Source: a halophilic archaeon
GTDB taxonomy: Archaea > Halobacteriota > Halobacteria > Halobacteriales > Haladaptataceae
Direction: 5' to 3'
Assembly: GCA_003298465.1 (NCBI GenBank)
Contig: QNGA01000001.1
Location: forward strand, 248,001 to 312,000
Length of the DNA stretch: 64,000 bases
Positions within the stretch are counted from its first letter, which is position 1; every line of letters starts with the position of its first letter. The position numbers and the translations under genes were made by a program. Positions 34,950-45,208 of this stretch are shown piece after piece. The notes under the pieces were generated by a model. That model was not told where the DNA came from, ran no database searches, and worked only from the letters and a program-made list of their open reading frames with translations.

Positions 34950-35163
34950 CGAGCGGTCCTCGCCCAGCACCGGCTGGGAGGAGGTGTACGACGCGATGGA
35001 CGCCGACACCGACGCCGAGGGGCCGGCCCGCCCGTGTCCGGACTGCGACGCGGAGTCCGAGCGCGTCTTCGACCGGGTGTTCCGCTGTCCGGACCACGGG
35101 TTCTGGGCGCTCGGCCGCGACGGCGACGTGCGGTCGGACAACCGGACCGGAACGGAAGCGTAG
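34942..35163 (+). CDS. Mini zinc-finger protein 2
   Basis: A 73-residue acidic protein: STGWEEVYDAMDADTDAEG, then CPDCDAESERVFDRVFRCPDHGFWALGRDG, with Cys-x2-Cys and Cys-x2-His as a likely zinc site. It overlaps the preceding mini zinc-finger gene by eight bases, so the two are cotranslated and possibly partners. The gene is convergent with hutH, whose stop lies 25 bases beyond. Confidence 0.7.
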   Translation: MVDERSSPSTGWEEVYDAMDADTDAEGPARPCPDCDAESERVFDRVFRCPDHGFWALGRDGDVRSDNRTGTEA

Positions 35164-35188
35164 TCGCGCTCCGGCCGACTTCGGACCG

Positions 35189-36865
35189 TTACTCCAGCGA
35201 CTCGTCGAGGTCGTCCTCGACGCGCGCTTCGAGCAGGCCGGACCGGACCAGCGTCGCTGCGGTCGCGATGTCCTCGTGAATCGGTCGGTCCTCGACGAGC
35301 GGCGGCACGACCTCGCGAACCGCGTCGTAGGCCGCCCCCGTCCCGACCCCGTGCGAGAGGTCGTCCTCGCCGTCGGGGTCGGCGCTCCCCGCCGCGTCCG
35401 CCGCCGCCAGCGCCTCGCGGTCCACGAACTCCGCGGCCTGGGCGGCACAGAGGAGTTCGACCCCGACGACGGTCAGCGCGTTCTCGACCGCGCTCCGGGC
35501 GTCGAAGGCGCTCTGGGCGCTCATGCTCACGTGGTCCTCCTGGTTGCCACTGACGGGCGTGTTGTCCATCGACGGTCGGCCGGTCGCGCGGTTCTCGTTG
35601 ACGAGCGCGGCGGCGGTGTACTGGGCGAGCATGTACCCCGAGCGCAGGCCGGGCCGTTCGGTGAGGAAGGGCGGCAGGTGCGGTTCCTGCACGTTGGGGT
35701 TCAACATCCTGTCCACTCGGCGCTCGGCGATGGCGGCGAGTTCCGTGACGGCGTTCGTCAGGTAGTCGAGCGGGAGCGCGAGCGGGTCGCCGTGGAAGTT
35801 GCCGCCGGAGAGGACGGCGGCGTCGCCGGTCCCGCTGGCGCGCCCGTCGACCGCGTCGGCCGGGAAGATGAGCGGGTTGTCGGTCGCGCTGTTGAGTTCC
35901 GTCTCCACGGCGTCCCGGAGGTGGGCGACGGCGTCCCGGACCGCGCCGTGGACCTGCGGGAGACAGCGAATCGAGTAGGCGTCCTGCACGCGGTCGCAGT
36001 TGCGGTGGGACTCGACTATCTCGGAGTCGGCGGTGAGTCGCTTGACGTTCCGGGCGCTCGCGGCGTGGCCGGCGTGGGGACGCACGTCGGCGATGGCCCG
36101 GTCGCAGGAGGCGGTCGTGGACATCGTCACCTCGGTCGTGAGCGCGCCGGCCACGTCCGCGGCCCGTATCGCGCGCTCGGCGTCCCTGACCGCGAGCGCG
36201 GCGAGGCCGACCGTCAACTGGGTGCCGTTGATGAGCGCCAGCCCCTCCTTCGCCTGCAACGTCAGGGGTTCGAGGTCGGCGGTCGCGAGCGCCGCGTCGC
36301 CGTCGAGTCGTTCGCCGTCCGCTCGGCGGTCGCTCTCCTCCTCGCTCGCACCGTCCGTCGAGCGTCGCTCGACGCGGGCTTCGCCCTCGCCGACGAGCAC
36401 CAGCGCAAGATGCGCGAGGGGGGCGAGGTCACCGCTCGCCCCGAGGCTCCCCCGGGAGTTGACGACCGGGTGAATGCCCTCGTTCAGCATCGTCGCGAGG
36501 TGGTCGACGACGACCTCGCGCACGCCGGAGTAGCCCTTCACGAGTGCGTTGACGCGCCCGACCATCATCGCCCGGACCTCCTCGCGGGTCAACTCGCGGC
36601 CCGCGCCGGCCGCGTGGCTCCGGACGAGGTTGGTCTGCAGCGCCTCTATCTCCTCGGCGGGGATGCGCTCGTCGACGAGTTCGCCGAACCCCGTGTTGAC
36701 GCCGTACACCGCGTCACCGCTCTCGACGACCGCGTCGACGCGTTCGCGGGCGGTCCGGACGCGCTCGCGGGCGTCGTCGGTGACGGTGACCGGCGCGTCG
36801 TCGCGTGCGACGCGCTCTACGTCTTCCGGCGTCAGGCTCTCGCCGTCGAGGCGTACCTCGGTCAT
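35189..36865 (-). CDS. hutH: Histidine ammonia-lyase
   Basis: Last gene of the hut operon, 558 residues. It deaminates histidine to urocanate. The Ala-Ser-Gly triad in SRGSLGASGDLAPL (about residues 143-145) forms the MIO cofactor. Other marks: YGVNTGFGEL, SNPLIF-type TDNPLIFP and GNFHGDPLALPLDYL. An acidic insertion (ERRSTDGASEEESDRRADGE) makes it longer than the usual 510 residues and is probably a surface loop. I start at MTEVRLDGESL; ATG four codons earlier is in frame too. The gene is 78 bases behind hutI. Confidence 0.95.
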   Translation of the reverse strand: MTEVRLDGESLTPEDVERVARDDAPVTVTDDARERVRTARERVDAVVESGDAVYGVNTGFGELVDERIPAEEIEALQTNLVRSHAAGAGRELTREEVRAMMVGRVNALVKGYSGVREVVVDHLATMLNEGIHPVVNSRGSLGASGDLAPLAHLALVLVGEGEARVERRSTDGASEEESDRRADGERLDGDAALATADLEPLTLQAKEGLALINGTQLTVGLAALAVRDAERAIRAADVAGALTTEVTMSTTASCDRAIADVRPHAGHAASARNVKRLTADSEIVESHRNCDRVQDAYSIRCLPQVHGAVRDAVAHLRDAVETELNSATDNPLIFPADAVDGRASGTGDAAVLSGGNFHGDPLALPLDYLTNAVTELAAIAERRVDRMLNPNVQEPHLPPFLTERPGLRSGYMLAQYTAAALVNENRATGRPSMDNTPVSGNQEDHVSMSAQSAFDARSAVENALTVVGVELLCAAQAAEFVDREALAAADAAGSADPDGEDDLSHGVGTGAAYDAVREVVPPLVEDRPIHEDIATAATLVRSGLLEARVEDDLDESLE

Positions 36866-36943
36866 CGTCGCATCCACTCCGTTCGACTCGATTCGTCCAT
36901 GGTCTGTAGTCCGAGCGCCGACGGTTTCGACGTTTCGCCTTCG

Positions 36944-38161
36944 CTACCGGACCACTTCACCGTCTTTCACCACCGTTTCGACGGCGTTCACGCCGAAGTT
37001 GTAGGGAACGTGGACGTAGCTCGGCGCGTCGAGCACCGCGAGGTCGCCCGGCGTCCCCTCCAGCAGGGTCCCGGTGCCGTCCTCAACGTCGACGGCCCTG
37101 GCCGCGTTCTTCGTCGCGGCGACCAGCGCCTCGGCCGGCGTCATCCCCATCTCGACGCAGGCGAGCGACGCGGCGAACCCCACGCTCTGGGAGTAGCAGT
37201 TCGGGTTGAAGTCCGTCGCGATGGCGACGGGCGCGCCGGCGTCGAGGAACGTCCGGGCGTCGGCGTAGTCCGCGCCGAGGCCGAACGCCGTTCCGGGGAG
37301 GAGGACGGGCGAGACGCCCGCCTCGACGAGCGCGTCGACGTCCTCCTCGGTCGAGTGCAGCAGGTGGTCGGCGCTTGCCGCACCGACGTCGGCGGCGAGT
37401 TGCGTCCCGCCGATGTGAGCCAGTTCCTCGGCGTGCACCTTCGGCGTCATCCCCTGCTCCGCCGCGGTCGCGAGCACGCGCCGCGACTGGGGCACGTCGA
37501 AGACGCCCTCCTCGCAGAACACGTCGCAGAACTCCGCGACGCCCTGGTCGGCGACGGCGGGAATCTGCTCCTCGACGACTTCGGTGACGTACTCCTCCGT
37601 CTCTCTTTCCTCGGGCACCGCGTGAGCGCCCATGAACGTCGGCACCACGTCGACGGGATGGCGGTCGTCGGCGCGGTCGATGACGTCGAGCATCCGAAGC
37701 TCCGTCTCGGTGTCGAGGCCGTACCCCGACTTCACCTCGACCGTCGTCGTGCCGTGCGCGAGCATCGTGTCGAGGTGGTCGAGCAGGTTCGAGAGCAGTT
37801 CGTCGTCGCCCGCGTTCCGCGTGGCCCGCACCGTCCGGAGGATACCGCCGCCCTCCGCCAGTATCTCCTGGTAGGTCTTCCCCCGTAGCTTCGCCTCGAA
37901 CTCGTCGGAGCGGTCGCCCGCGAACAGCGCGTGCGTGTGGGGGTCGACGAACCCCGGAATCACGGCCTTCCCGTCCGCGTCGACCGTGTGCGCGGCGTTC
38001 TCCGGCGGGAACTCGCGGGTGACCGGGCCCGAGGAGCCGATTCGCGCCACCTCGCCGTCGACCACGGCGACCGCCGCGTCCTCGTAGACGCCGAGTTCGT
38101 CGTTCTCCTCGACCGTGACGATCTCGTTCGCGTCGTACACCACGGCGTCGACGTCGCTCAT
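36944..38161 (-). CDS. hutI: Imidazolonepropionase
   Basis: A 405-residue amidohydrolase-fold enzyme that opens imidazolonepropionate to N-formimino-glutamate. The metal motif is [20 protein letters not shown], followed by [16 protein letters not shown] and [16 protein letters not shown], all typical of HutI. Start [17 protein letters not shown] gives a four-base overlap with hutG, which implies coupled translation. Confidence 0.95.
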   Translation of the reverse strand: MSDVDAVVYDANEIVTVEENDELGVYEDAAVAVVDGEVARIGSSGPVTREFPPENAAHTVDADGKAVIPGFVDPHTHALFAGDRSDEFEAKLRGKTYQEILAEGGGILRTVRATRNAGDDELLSNLLDHLDTMLAHGTTTVEVKSGYGLDTETELRMLDVIDRADDRHPVDVVPTFMGAHAVPEERETEEYVTEVVEEQIPAVADQGVAEFCDVFCEEGVFDVPQSRRVLATAAEQGMTPKVHAEELAHIGGTQLAADVGAASADHLLHSTEEDVDALVEAGVSPVLLPGTAFGLGADYADARTFLDAGAPVAIATDFNPNCYSQSVGFAASLACVEMGMTPAEALVAATKNAARAVDVEDGTGTLLEGTPGDLAVLDAPSYVHVPYNFGVNAVETVVKDGEVVR

Positions 38162-39117
38162 CGTCCACCTCCCGCGACCGCGGCGAGGAAGTGGGCGACG
38201 GCTCGCGCCCCGGCCCGCGCCGTGCGGTCGCCGGACTCCAGCGGCGGCGCACACTCGACCACCTCGAACCCCGCGACGCGGTCGCGAGGCCCGTCGGCGT
38301 CCGCCGTGGCGCGTCGCGCCCCGCTGGCGACGAGGCGGAGCGAGCGGAACAGCTCCCGGGTCGAGAGGCCGCCGGGCGTCGGCGCGCTCACGCCGGGCGC
38401 CGCGGCCGCGTCGAGCACGTCGAGGTCGACGCTGACGTACACGGAGTCGACGTCCGCCATCGCGTCCAGCGCGGTGTCGACCGCCTCGACCGGGTCGTCG
38501 CCGACCTCCTCCGCGGTGACGACTTCGCCCCGCTCGCGGACGTAGTCGGCGTACGCCGTCGAGTTCTCGAAGTGGCGCGCACCGACCACGGCGTAGGCGT
38601 CCAGCCCCGCCTCGTGCAACTGGCGGTACGGCGTCCCGCTGGACGGCTGGCCGTCGACCGCCCGGCAGTCGAAGTGGGCGTCGAAGTTGACGACGCCGAC
38701 CGACTCGTCGAGCAGCGGCGTGACGTTCGGCACCGTCAGCGAGTTGTCGCCGCCGAGAAACACCGGCAGCGCGTCGGTGTCGTGGACCGCCGCGGTCGTC
38801 TCACCTATCGCGTCCTGGACGTCGGCGACGCTCTCGCCCGTCGGCACGTCCACGTCGCCGAGGTCCGCCACGCCGCCGACGGGACCGGCGTCCAGGTGGT
38901 GGGTCTTCGTTCCCGCGAGCGCGCTCCGGACGGCGGCCGGTCCCTCGCGGGCACCCGGCCGGCCGATGACCGCGCCGTCGTACGGTTCGCCGACGAGGAC
39001 GGCGTCGTACCGGTCGGCGTCAGCGAGCGCGGCCCGCTCGACGACGTGGCCGAACTGCTCGTCGTTCGGGTCCGCCGAGGTCCCCGTCCACTCGAAGGCG
39101 TGCGTGAGTCCCGTCAT
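38158..39117 (-). CDS. hutG: Formimidoylglutamase (ureohydrolase family)
   Basis: A 319-residue arginase-like enzyme expected to convert formiminoglutamate to glutamate and formamide. It has NFDAHFDCR (DAHxD) and SVDLDVLD (SxDxDxxD), which supply most manganese ligands. The first ligand motif is usually GGDHS or GGGHE, but here it reads GGDNSLT with Asn125 in place of His. It overlaps hutI and hutU by four bases each, so this is a compact operon. Whether the substitution is shared by haloarchaeal HutG or disables one metal site needs an alignment. Confidence 0.88.
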   Translation of the reverse strand: MTGLTHAFEWTGTSADPNDEQFGHVVERAALADADRYDAVLVGEPYDGAVIGRPGAREGPAAVRSALAGTKTHHLDAGPVGGVADLGDVDVPTGESVADVQDAIGETTAAVHDTDALPVFLGGDNSLTVPNVTPLLDESVGVVNFDAHFDCRAVDGQPSSGTPYRQLHEAGLDAYAVVGARHFENSTAYADYVRERGEVVTAEEVGDDPVEAVDTALDAMADVDSVYVSVDLDVLDAAAAPGVSAPTPGGLSTRELFRSLRLVASGARRATADADGPRDRVAGFEVVECAPPLESGDRTARAGARAVAHFLAAVAGGGR

Positions 39118-40850
39118 TCTCGGTCACGCATCGGGACGGCGACGTTCGACTTCTCCGACTCCTCCAGCGCGAGGTCGTAGCCGGCGTCGGCGTGCCGGAC
39201 GACGCCCATGCCGGGGTCGGTGGTGAAGACCCGTCGGGCCTTCTCGGCGGCGAGGTCGGAGCCGTCGAGCACGACGTGGTTGTTCGCGTGGAGCGCGTTA
39301 CCGATGCCGACGCCTCCGCCGTCGTGGACGCTCACGATGTCCGCGCCCGCCGCGCAGTTCAGGAGAGCGTTCAGGATGGGCCAGTCCGCGACCGCGTCCG
39401 AGCCGTCTTGCATCGCCTCCGTCTCGCGGTTCGGCGAGGCGACGCTGCCCGCGTCGAGGTGGTCGCGGGTCACGACGACGGGCGCTTCTATCTCGCCGTC
39501 GGCGACGAGGTCGTTGATGCGGAGCGCGAACCGCGCCCGCTCGGTGAGTCCCTCGTCGTCCGTCTCGTAGCCCAGCCAACAGACCCGCGAGGGGAGGCCC
39601 TGGAACTCGACCTGCTCCTGGGCGAGGTCTATCCAGCGGTGCAACTGCTCTTTCTCCGGGAACAGTTCCGTGACCGCCTCGTCGGTGCGGTGGATGTCCT
39701 CCGGGTTCCCCGAGAGCGCCGCCCAGCGGAACGGGCCCTTCCCCTGGCAGAACAGCGGGCGCACGTAGGCCGGGACGAAGCCCGGATAGTCGAACGCGTC
39801 CTCCATCTCCCGGTGCTCTTTCACCTGCCCGCGGATGTTGTTACCGTACTCGAAGGCGACGGCCCCCGCGTCCTGCATGTCGAGGATGCCCTGAACGTGC
39901 CGGGCCATCGTGTCGAGGCTCTCCTCGACGTACGTCTCGGGGTCGCGCTCGCGCAGTTCGTCGGCCTCCGCGACGGTGTAGCCCGAGGGGTAGTACCCCT
40001 CCAGTTCGTCGTGGGCGCTCGTCTGGTCGGTGATCACGTCGGGGACGAACCCTCGCTCCAGCATCGCCTCCAGCATGTCCGCGGCGTTGACGTGGACCCC
40101 GACCGAGTAGGGGTCGCCCGCCTCGGCGGCCGCCTGGGCCTTCTCGATGGCCTCGTCCAGGTCGTCGGTCTTCTCCTGGCAGTAGCCGGTCTCGATGCGG
40201 CGGTCGATGCGGTCCTCGTCCACCTCGGCGGCGATGCAGACGCCCTCGTTCATCGTGACGGCGAGCGGCTGTGCGCCGCCCATGCCGCCGAGACCGCCAG
40301 TGACGACTATCTTCCCGCGAAGCCCGTCGTTCTCCGGGTAGTGCTCGTCCGCGAGCGCGGCCAGCGTCTCGTACGTGCCCTGGATGATGCCCTGCGTGCC
40401 GATGTACGCCCACGACCCGGCGGTCATCTGGCCGTACATTATCAGCCCCTTCGCCTCGAGTTCGTGGAAGTGCTCCCAGTCGTCCCAGTGGCCGACGAGG
40501 TTGGAGTTGGCGATGAGGACGCGCGGGGCCATCTCGTGGGTCCTGAAGCGACCGACGGGCTTGCCGGACTGGACGAGCAGGGTCTCGTCGTCGTCCAGTT
40601 CGCGCAACTCTTCGACGATGGCGTCGTAGGCGTCCCAGCTCCGGGCCGCCCGTCCGGTGCCGCCGTAGACGACCAGTTCCTCGGGCTTCTCGGCCACCTC
40701 GGGGTCGAGGTTGTTGTTCAGCATCCTGAGGGCGGCCTCCTGCCGCCAGCCCTCGCACTCGATGTCGGTGCCCGTGGGTGCGCCCCGGTACTCGCGCCAC
40801 TGCTCGCTCGGTTCGCCGACGTCGTGGTCGGACTCGACTTGTTCGCTCAT
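39114..40850 (-). CDS. hutU: Urocanate hydratase
   Basis: First gene of the hut operon, 578 residues. It hydrates urocanate to imidazolonepropionate with tightly bound NAD. Typical segments are [17 protein letters not shown] [55 protein letters not shown] and [16 protein letters not shown]. Start [18 protein letters not shown] is selected; a very long in-frame run continues upstream but reads through a promoter and antisense to other genes. TATA-like GATATTTGC (40878-40886) is about 30 bases upstream. Confidence 0.96.
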   Translation of the reverse strand: MSEQVESDHDVGEPSEQWREYRGAPTGTDIECEGWRQEAALRMLNNNLDPEVAEKPEELVVYGGTGRAARSWDAYDAIVEELRELDDDETLLVQSGKPVGRFRTHEMAPRVLIANSNLVGHWDDWEHFHELEAKGLIMYGQMTAGSWAYIGTQGIIQGTYETLAALADEHYPENDGLRGKIVVTGGLGGMGGAQPLAVTMNEGVCIAAEVDEDRIDRRIETGYCQEKTDDLDEAIEKAQAAAEAGDPYSVGVHVNAADMLEAMLERGFVPDVITDQTSAHDELEGYYPSGYTVAEADELRERDPETYVEESLDTMARHVQGILDMQDAGAVAFEYGNNIRGQVKEHREMEDAFDYPGFVPAYVRPLFCQGKGPFRWAALSGNPEDIHRTDEAVTELFPEKEQLHRWIDLAQEQVEFQGLPSRVCWLGYETDDEGLTERARFALRINDLVADGEIEAPVVVTRDHLDAGSVASPNRETEAMQDGSDAVADWPILNALLNCAAGADIVSVHDGGGVGIGNALHANNHVVLDGSDLAAEKARRVFTTDPGMGVVRHADAGYDLALEESEKSNVAVPMRDRE

Positions 40851-40877
40851 CTCTACCACGTGTTTGGTCCCCAGGGT

Positions 40878-40921
40878 GCAAATATCTCGGCCCCCGCAAG
40901 CGGAGGGGTATTTAAGTACCC
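40878..40921. promoter_or_regulatory. Divergent hut promoter with palindrome around a TATA box
   Basis: Ninety bases separate hutU and the regulator gene. The minus-strand TATA is GATATTTGC (40878-40886). The plus-strand TATA, TATTTAAG (40909-40916), is framed by GGGTA (40906-40910) and TACCC (40917-40921), an inverted repeat that could be the regulator's own site. Both messages would be nearly leaderless. Confidence 0.55.
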
Positions 40922-40940
40922 TCGGCGAGACGGAGCCTCC

Positions 40941-41585
40941 ATGCACGAAGCGGTGTTGCGCGTCGGACAACCGGGCGTGTACGCGGCGGCGACGGACGGC
41001 ACCGACACGACGCTCGAACTGTGGTGCAACGACCACTGCGACCTCCTGCACGTCAGCGGTCCGGGCGGGCGGGCGGTGCTGGACCACGTCGAGTCGCTGG
41101 TCGGCGTCCGCGAGTGGCTGGTCGAGGGCGACGAGCGCCTGCTCATCACCGAGGCTTGCCTGAAGGACCACGAGAACGACCGCATCGAACCCGTGCTCGC
41201 CCGCCACAACTGCCTGCTCGTCCCGCCGCTGCGGTACGCGGACGGCGAGAAGTGGTGTCGCGTGCTCGCGCTCGACCCGGCGAACCTCACCGCCCTCTAC
41301 CGCGAACTCGCCGAGTCGTTCCCGGTGACCGTCGAGTCCAAGCGCGAGGTCGCCTCCGTGACCGCCGACCGTCCGCTGCTCACCCCGGAGACGGCGCTGC
41401 CGGACCTCTCCGAGCGCCAGCGGGAGGCGCTGCTCGCGGCCCACGAGGCGGGTTACTACCGGATTCCGCGCGAAATCACGACGGCCGAACTGGCCGACGC
41501 GATGGACGTCGAACGCCGGACGTTCGAGGAACACCTCCGACGCGCGGAGAACAAACTCGTCGCCGGGCTGACCGAGTTCTACTGA
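40941..41585 (+). CDS. Bat-type HTH_10 transcription regulator, probable hut regulator
   Basis: A 214-residue protein. The N-terminal 145 residues form a ligand- or partner-binding domain of unknown type; the C-terminal HTH_10 domain is [52 protein letters not shown], split here by position only. This family regulates nearby metabolic genes in haloarchaea. It is divergent from hutU and overlaps the end of the GATE transporter by seven bases, so it lies at the centre of the histidine locus; regulation of hut by histidine or urocanate is inference. Confidence 0.85.
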   Translation: MHEAVLRVGQPGVYAAATDGTDTTLELWCNDHCDLLHVSGPGGRAVLDHVESLVGVREWLVEGDERLLITEACLKDHENDRIEPVLARHNCLLVPPLRYADGEKWCRVLALDPANLTALYRELAESFPVTVESKREVASVTADRPLLTPETALPDLSERQREALLAAHEAGYYRIPREITTAELADAMDVERRTFEEHLRRAENKLVAGLTEFY

Positions 41586-43000
41586 AGCAAGCCGAGCGCG
41601 GCCACGAGGTGCGTCATCGCGGCGACGAGCGGGAGGAGGATGACGGTTCGCATCGCGAACAGCAACAGGAGGTCGCGGAACCGGATGGGGACGTCGCTGA
41701 ACATGTCCATTATCATCGGGCCGACGCTGGAGAAGAAGATGAGTTGCGACACCGCGAGGACGGCGACGAAGAACCTCGCCATCGGAGCGGCGTTCTTGGC
41801 GATGAGGACCGGCACGTACATCTCCGTGATGCCGACGATGGTCGCCGGCGCGACGGTTTCCGCGCTCGGGATGCCGAGCGCCGCGACGACCGGAACGAGC
41901 GGCGTTCCCAGGACGTCGAACGTCGGCGTGTACGCGGACAGGAGCACCGCTGCCAGTCCGACGGCGAGAATGGTTCCGAGGATGAGGCTGGTGAGTCGCA
42001 GTCCGTCCACGAACCCTCGTTTCGCCGCCTCGAAGAACGTCTCTCCCTCCTCGGCCTTGCCGACCGCTTCGCTGACGGCGAACCGGAAGTAGTCGAGTCC
42101 GGACCCCTGGAACGGGACTTCGGGGTCGGGTTCCGCGACGTACTCCCGGGGAATCGAGCTGATGGGTGGAATCCGGACGAGAATCGCGCCGCAGACGACG
42201 ACGCAGACGAAGTACGCCGCGAAGATGACCGGGAAGAGCGCGAGCATGTCGAGCGTGACGGCGACGACGCCGACGAACCCGATGCTGACCGTCGAGAAAC
42301 AGGTGGCGATGGTGAACACCTCGCGTTTGTCGTAGCCGCCGCGTTCGAACACGTTCCGGGTGACGTACAGTCCGACGCTGTAGGACCCGACCCACGAGGC
42401 GAGACTGTCGAGGGCGGCCCGCCCGGGAAGCTTGAACAGCGGTTTCATCAGCGGACGGGCGAGCGTCCCGACGAACTCCAGTCCCCCGAGCTCGACGAAT
42501 ATCGTGATGAACACCGCGCCTATCGGGATGATGACGCCGACGCTGTACACCAGCGTTCCCCACATGAACCCGCCGGTGCCGTTCGAGTGGAGCCACGCCG
42601 GCCCGAGCTTGAAGAACATGACCGGTGCGAGGACCGTCCCGACGACGCGCAGGAACCAGAATCCGACGGAGCTCTCGTAGTACGAGAGGTCGACGTCGAA
42701 CCAGCCACGCCTGGCGTCGAGTTCGGCGAGCGTCGTGAGTACGCCGCCGGCGACGATGATAGCGAGCGAATAGACCCCGACGGCGTCCGGGAAGTTGTCG
42801 GTGACGTAGCTCACCGCGATGTCGAACGGGACGGTTATCTGGCCCTCCCACGGAACCGGCAACAGGAAGAAGAACGCGCCGACGGCGAACGCGACGGCGA
42901 ACTTCGCCACGGGTCGCGTGCTGTACTCGTTCAGGTCGATGTCCTCGATGCTCCGAACCGACGGCTCGGTGTCGACGGTCCACGTGTTTTCGGTAGACAT
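41579..43000 (-). CDS. YjiH-like membrane transporter with GATE (nucleoside-recognition) domain, candidate histidine/urocanate permease
   Basis: A 473-residue protein with about 10-11 helices: [25 protein letters not shown], two GATE-type repeats ([36 protein letters not shown] and [20 protein letters not shown]). Gly, Pro and Ser in the repeats suggest substrate passage. Start [15 protein letters not shown] leaves a TATA box GTATATATCA at 43026-43035. The family has no proven substrate in archaea; position beside hut genes suggests histidine or urocanate uptake. Confidence 0.8.
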   Translation of the reverse strand: MSTENTWTVDTEPSVRSIEDIDLNEYSTRPVAKFAVAFAVGAFFFLLPVPWEGQITVPFDIAVSYVTDNFPDAVGVYSLAIIVAGGVLTTLAELDARRGWFDVDLSYYESSVGFWFLRVVGTVLAPVMFFKLGPAWLHSNGTGGFMWGTLVYSVGVIIPIGAVFITIFVELGGLEFVGTLARPLMKPLFKLPGRAALDSLASWVGSYSVGLYVTRNVFERGGYDKREVFTIATCFSTVSIGFVGVVAVTLDMLALFPVIFAAYFVCVVVCGAILVRIPPISSIPREYVAEPDPEVPFQGSGLDYFRFAVSEAVGKAEEGETFFEAAKRGFVDGLRLTSLILGTILAVGLAAVLLSAYTPTFDVLGTPLVPVVAALGIPSAETVAPATIVGITEMYVPVLIAKNAAPMARFFVAVLAVSQLIFFSSVGPMIMDMFSDVPIRFRDLLLLFAMRTVILLPLVAAMTHLVAALGLLQ

Positions 43001-43292
43001 TAACACCCACGAGATGACGCTCGCGTGATATATACCCCCCACCGCCACACGCGGAGGAATTTATATGCTCACCCGCCCTCACCGGTCAGCGGCAGGTCGA
43101 ATCGCCAGCCGTGTCGATACGCCGTTGCTAAGGCCGTCGCCCGACGCTGAACGCGGAGAAACGGCTCGTTACGACGGATTCAAGCTGCCCATAACGGCGG
43201 AGAGAAACGGTATCGCCAGGATACCGTCGAGAAAGCGGCTCATAACAAAGCCGGTCCCACCGTTACGCCAGGCCACAGGCGCGAGAGTTGTT
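43001..43292. other. Gap of 292 bases with GATE-transporter promoter and one hairpin
   Basis: Contains the minus-strand TATA GTATATATCA (43026-43035) and, further right, a seven-base stem CGGTATC (43208-43214)/GATACCG (43220-43226) with five-base loop. The longer plus-strand frame here reads basic and is not convincing as protein; the real downstream gene begins at 43293. Confidence 0.5.
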
Positions 43293-43484
43293 ATGAGTGG
43301 CACGCACGAGACGAGTACGTCCGAGGAACAGTTGCCCCAGCGGTTCGACGAACGGGTGGAACTAAAGATCGAAGACGGCGCAGAGCGCGACCGACCGCTG
43401 GTCAGGATGTGCGACGCGACCGACGACGAGGCGTGGGTAGCGGCGACCATCGACGCCGTCGTCTCGCTCTCCGAACACCGCTAG
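43293..43484 (+). CDS. Small acidic haloarchaeal protein (DUF7331-like)
   Basis: A 63-residue protein: Thr/Ser/Glu-rich start MSGTHETSTSEEQLPQ, then RVELKIEDGAERDRPLVRMCDATDDEAWVAATIDAVVSL. The DDEAWV and final hydrophobic segment resemble small haloarchaeal DUF7331 proteins, but I am not sure of the match. It is convergent with the cupin gene, overlapping by four bases. Confidence 0.55.
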   Translation: MSGTHETSTSEEQLPQRFDERVELKIEDGAERDRPLVRMCDATDDEAWVAATIDAVVSLSEHR

Positions 43485-43852
43485 GCGTCTTCGACCAGTT
43501 CTATCTCGTCGTCGCCGTTCGGGACGGCGCAGATGAACGCGCCCGCCTTCTCGGCCTCGTTGCGATACCAGTGAACGGTCCCGGCGGGGATGAACAGCGA
43601 GTCGCCCGCACTCACCTCGTACTCTTCGTCGTCGATGCCGACGACGTACTCGCCCTCCAGCACGTACTGTTCGTGTTCGACCTCGTTGGTGTGTTCCGGG
43701 ACCTCCGCGCCGGCGTCGAGCGTGAACCGCCGGACGGCGAAGTTGGGGGCGTCCTGGTCCTCGCCGACGAGCACGCCCTTCGACAGGCCGTCGGCGGCGT
43801 CGACGCTCTCGTACTCGATATCGTCGGACCTGCGAACGACTGGGGCTGGCAT
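43481..43852 (-). CDS. Cupin-fold protein
   Basis: A 123-residue single cupin domain. The first motif is EHTNEVEHEQYVLEGEYVVGI with two candidate metal His and one Glu; the second is PAGTVHWYRN. It could be a small dioxygenase, isomerase or binding protein; the substrate is unknown. The start codon lies only 24 bases after the tnpB stop codon, so its promoter (TATA-like ACTTAG) must overlap the end of tnpB. Confidence 0.85.
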   Translation of the reverse strand: MPAPVVRRSDDIEYESVDAADGLSKGVLVGEDQDAPNFAVRRFTLDAGAEVPEHTNEVEHEQYVLEGEYVVGIDDEEYEVSAGDSLFIPAGTVHWYRNEAEKAGAFICAVPNGDDEIELVEDA

Positions 43853-43876
43853 ACCCGGTCGTAGGCGCTCCGCCGG

Positions 43877-45097
43877 CTAAGTCTTTGGCACTTCCGACAG
43901 TTCCGCGTTCGGCACGAAGTCCCCGTCCGGCGTCACCCGACCCGAGGACAGCGCGCAGTACGCCGCTCCGACGCCGGGCGAGGAGAGCGGCCCGCGGCGA
44001 ACGCACCGAAACGCGACGTTCTTCGCGGCGTTGTAGTCGTCGTTGGCCTCGTTGCCGCATTTCAGGCACTCGAAGTGGTTGCGGTCGAGGTCGCGGTTCT
44101 GGGGGTGGGTGAACCCGCAGGCGGTGCAGCGCTGGCCGGTGTACTCGGGGTTGACCTGCACCACGGTGATGCCGCGTTCGGCGGCCCGGTAGGAGACGAA
44201 CTCGTACAGTCGCTCGAACGCCCACTCGTGGAACTTTCCGGCGTCCTGTAGCCGGTCGTGGGCGTCGCCGAGTTCGCCGAAGGCGACGACTTCGCAGCGG
44301 TGTCGCTCGGCCTCGTCGACGATGCCGCCGGCGACCCGGTGGAGGTAGTCGCGGGCGTGCCGGTCCGTGCGGTCGCCCGCACGGCGCAGCGTGCGGCGGG
44401 CGCTCCGGGTGTCGGTCGCCCGGAGACTCGCCCGGCGGTCGACGAACTCGCGGTGGCGGTGTGCGAGTTCGCGTCCCGGGAAGAACTCGGCGGTGCTGGT
44501 CACCGCGAGGTTCTCCACGCCGAGGTCGACGCCGAGGACGGTCGCGTCCTCACCCGGTGGGTCCACGGCAGGTCGGGACGCGCGAAAGCCGAGATGGAGG
44601 TCGAACTCGCCGTCGCGGTAGTGGAGGGCGCTCTTGGCGGGTTCCCAGCGGTCGTCGTCGAGGTAGCGCGACTGGTACCCGTTATCGGCGGTGACGAGGT
44701 CGCAGCGGACGCGCTCGTCGGTCGTCGTGAGGCTGACGGTGCGGTCGTCGAAGACCGTCATCGTCCGGGTGTCGTAGACGACCGTCGGCGCGGTGAACTC
44801 GGGTTTCGCGCCGGAGTCGCCGGCCTCCCCTCGGTCGATAGCCCCCTTGACCGCCTCGGCGGCGCGGTGGGTGGCCAGGACGGCGTGCTGGCTCCCCAGG
44901 TCGGTGCGCTCGCGAAGCTCGTCGTACGCGAGCTGCTGGACCTCGTTGCGCGTGTGACAGCGTCCCCATGCGCTGTTGACCGCTATCTGGCACCCCCGCT
45001 TCCACTCGCGGACCATCGCCAGGAGTCGCTCCCGGTCCCGCGGCTCCACCGCGAGACGAGTGACCGCCGTCCGCTTGCAGTAGTCGGACTCCGTCAC
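43877..45097 (-). mobile_element. tnpB: Solo TnpB RNA-guided endonuclease (IS200/IS605 family, IS1341-like)
   Basis: A 406-residue TnpB. The RuvC residues are intact: Asp191 in GVDLGVENLAV, Glu275 in VVAFGELGDAH, Asp354 in NDDYNAAKN. The zinc finger has Cys324, Cys327, Cys344 and Cys347 (CTACG, CLKCG). TnpB is an RNA-guided nuclease whose guide RNA normally comes from the element end, overlapping the 3-prime part of tnpB. No tnpA transposase gene is present, so the unit depends on another source to move or is retained for another role. The 3-prime end lies next to the cupin start. Confidence 0.92.
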
Positions 45098-45208
45098 GCT
45101 CTTTTCTCGCTGGAGCGGCGCCTTGAATACTTCGGGATGGTACGCCAGCGCGGTCGTGGCGGAATCGGGCTTCGTCGTCTCGCTCGCCGAATCGGGCGCC
45201 CGCCGTCG

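Noticed and set aside
40851..43082. Upstream in-frame extension of hutU (744 codons)
   Set aside because: It crosses the divergent hut promoter and runs antisense to the regulator and in another frame through the GATE transporter; composition is basic and unlike protein here.
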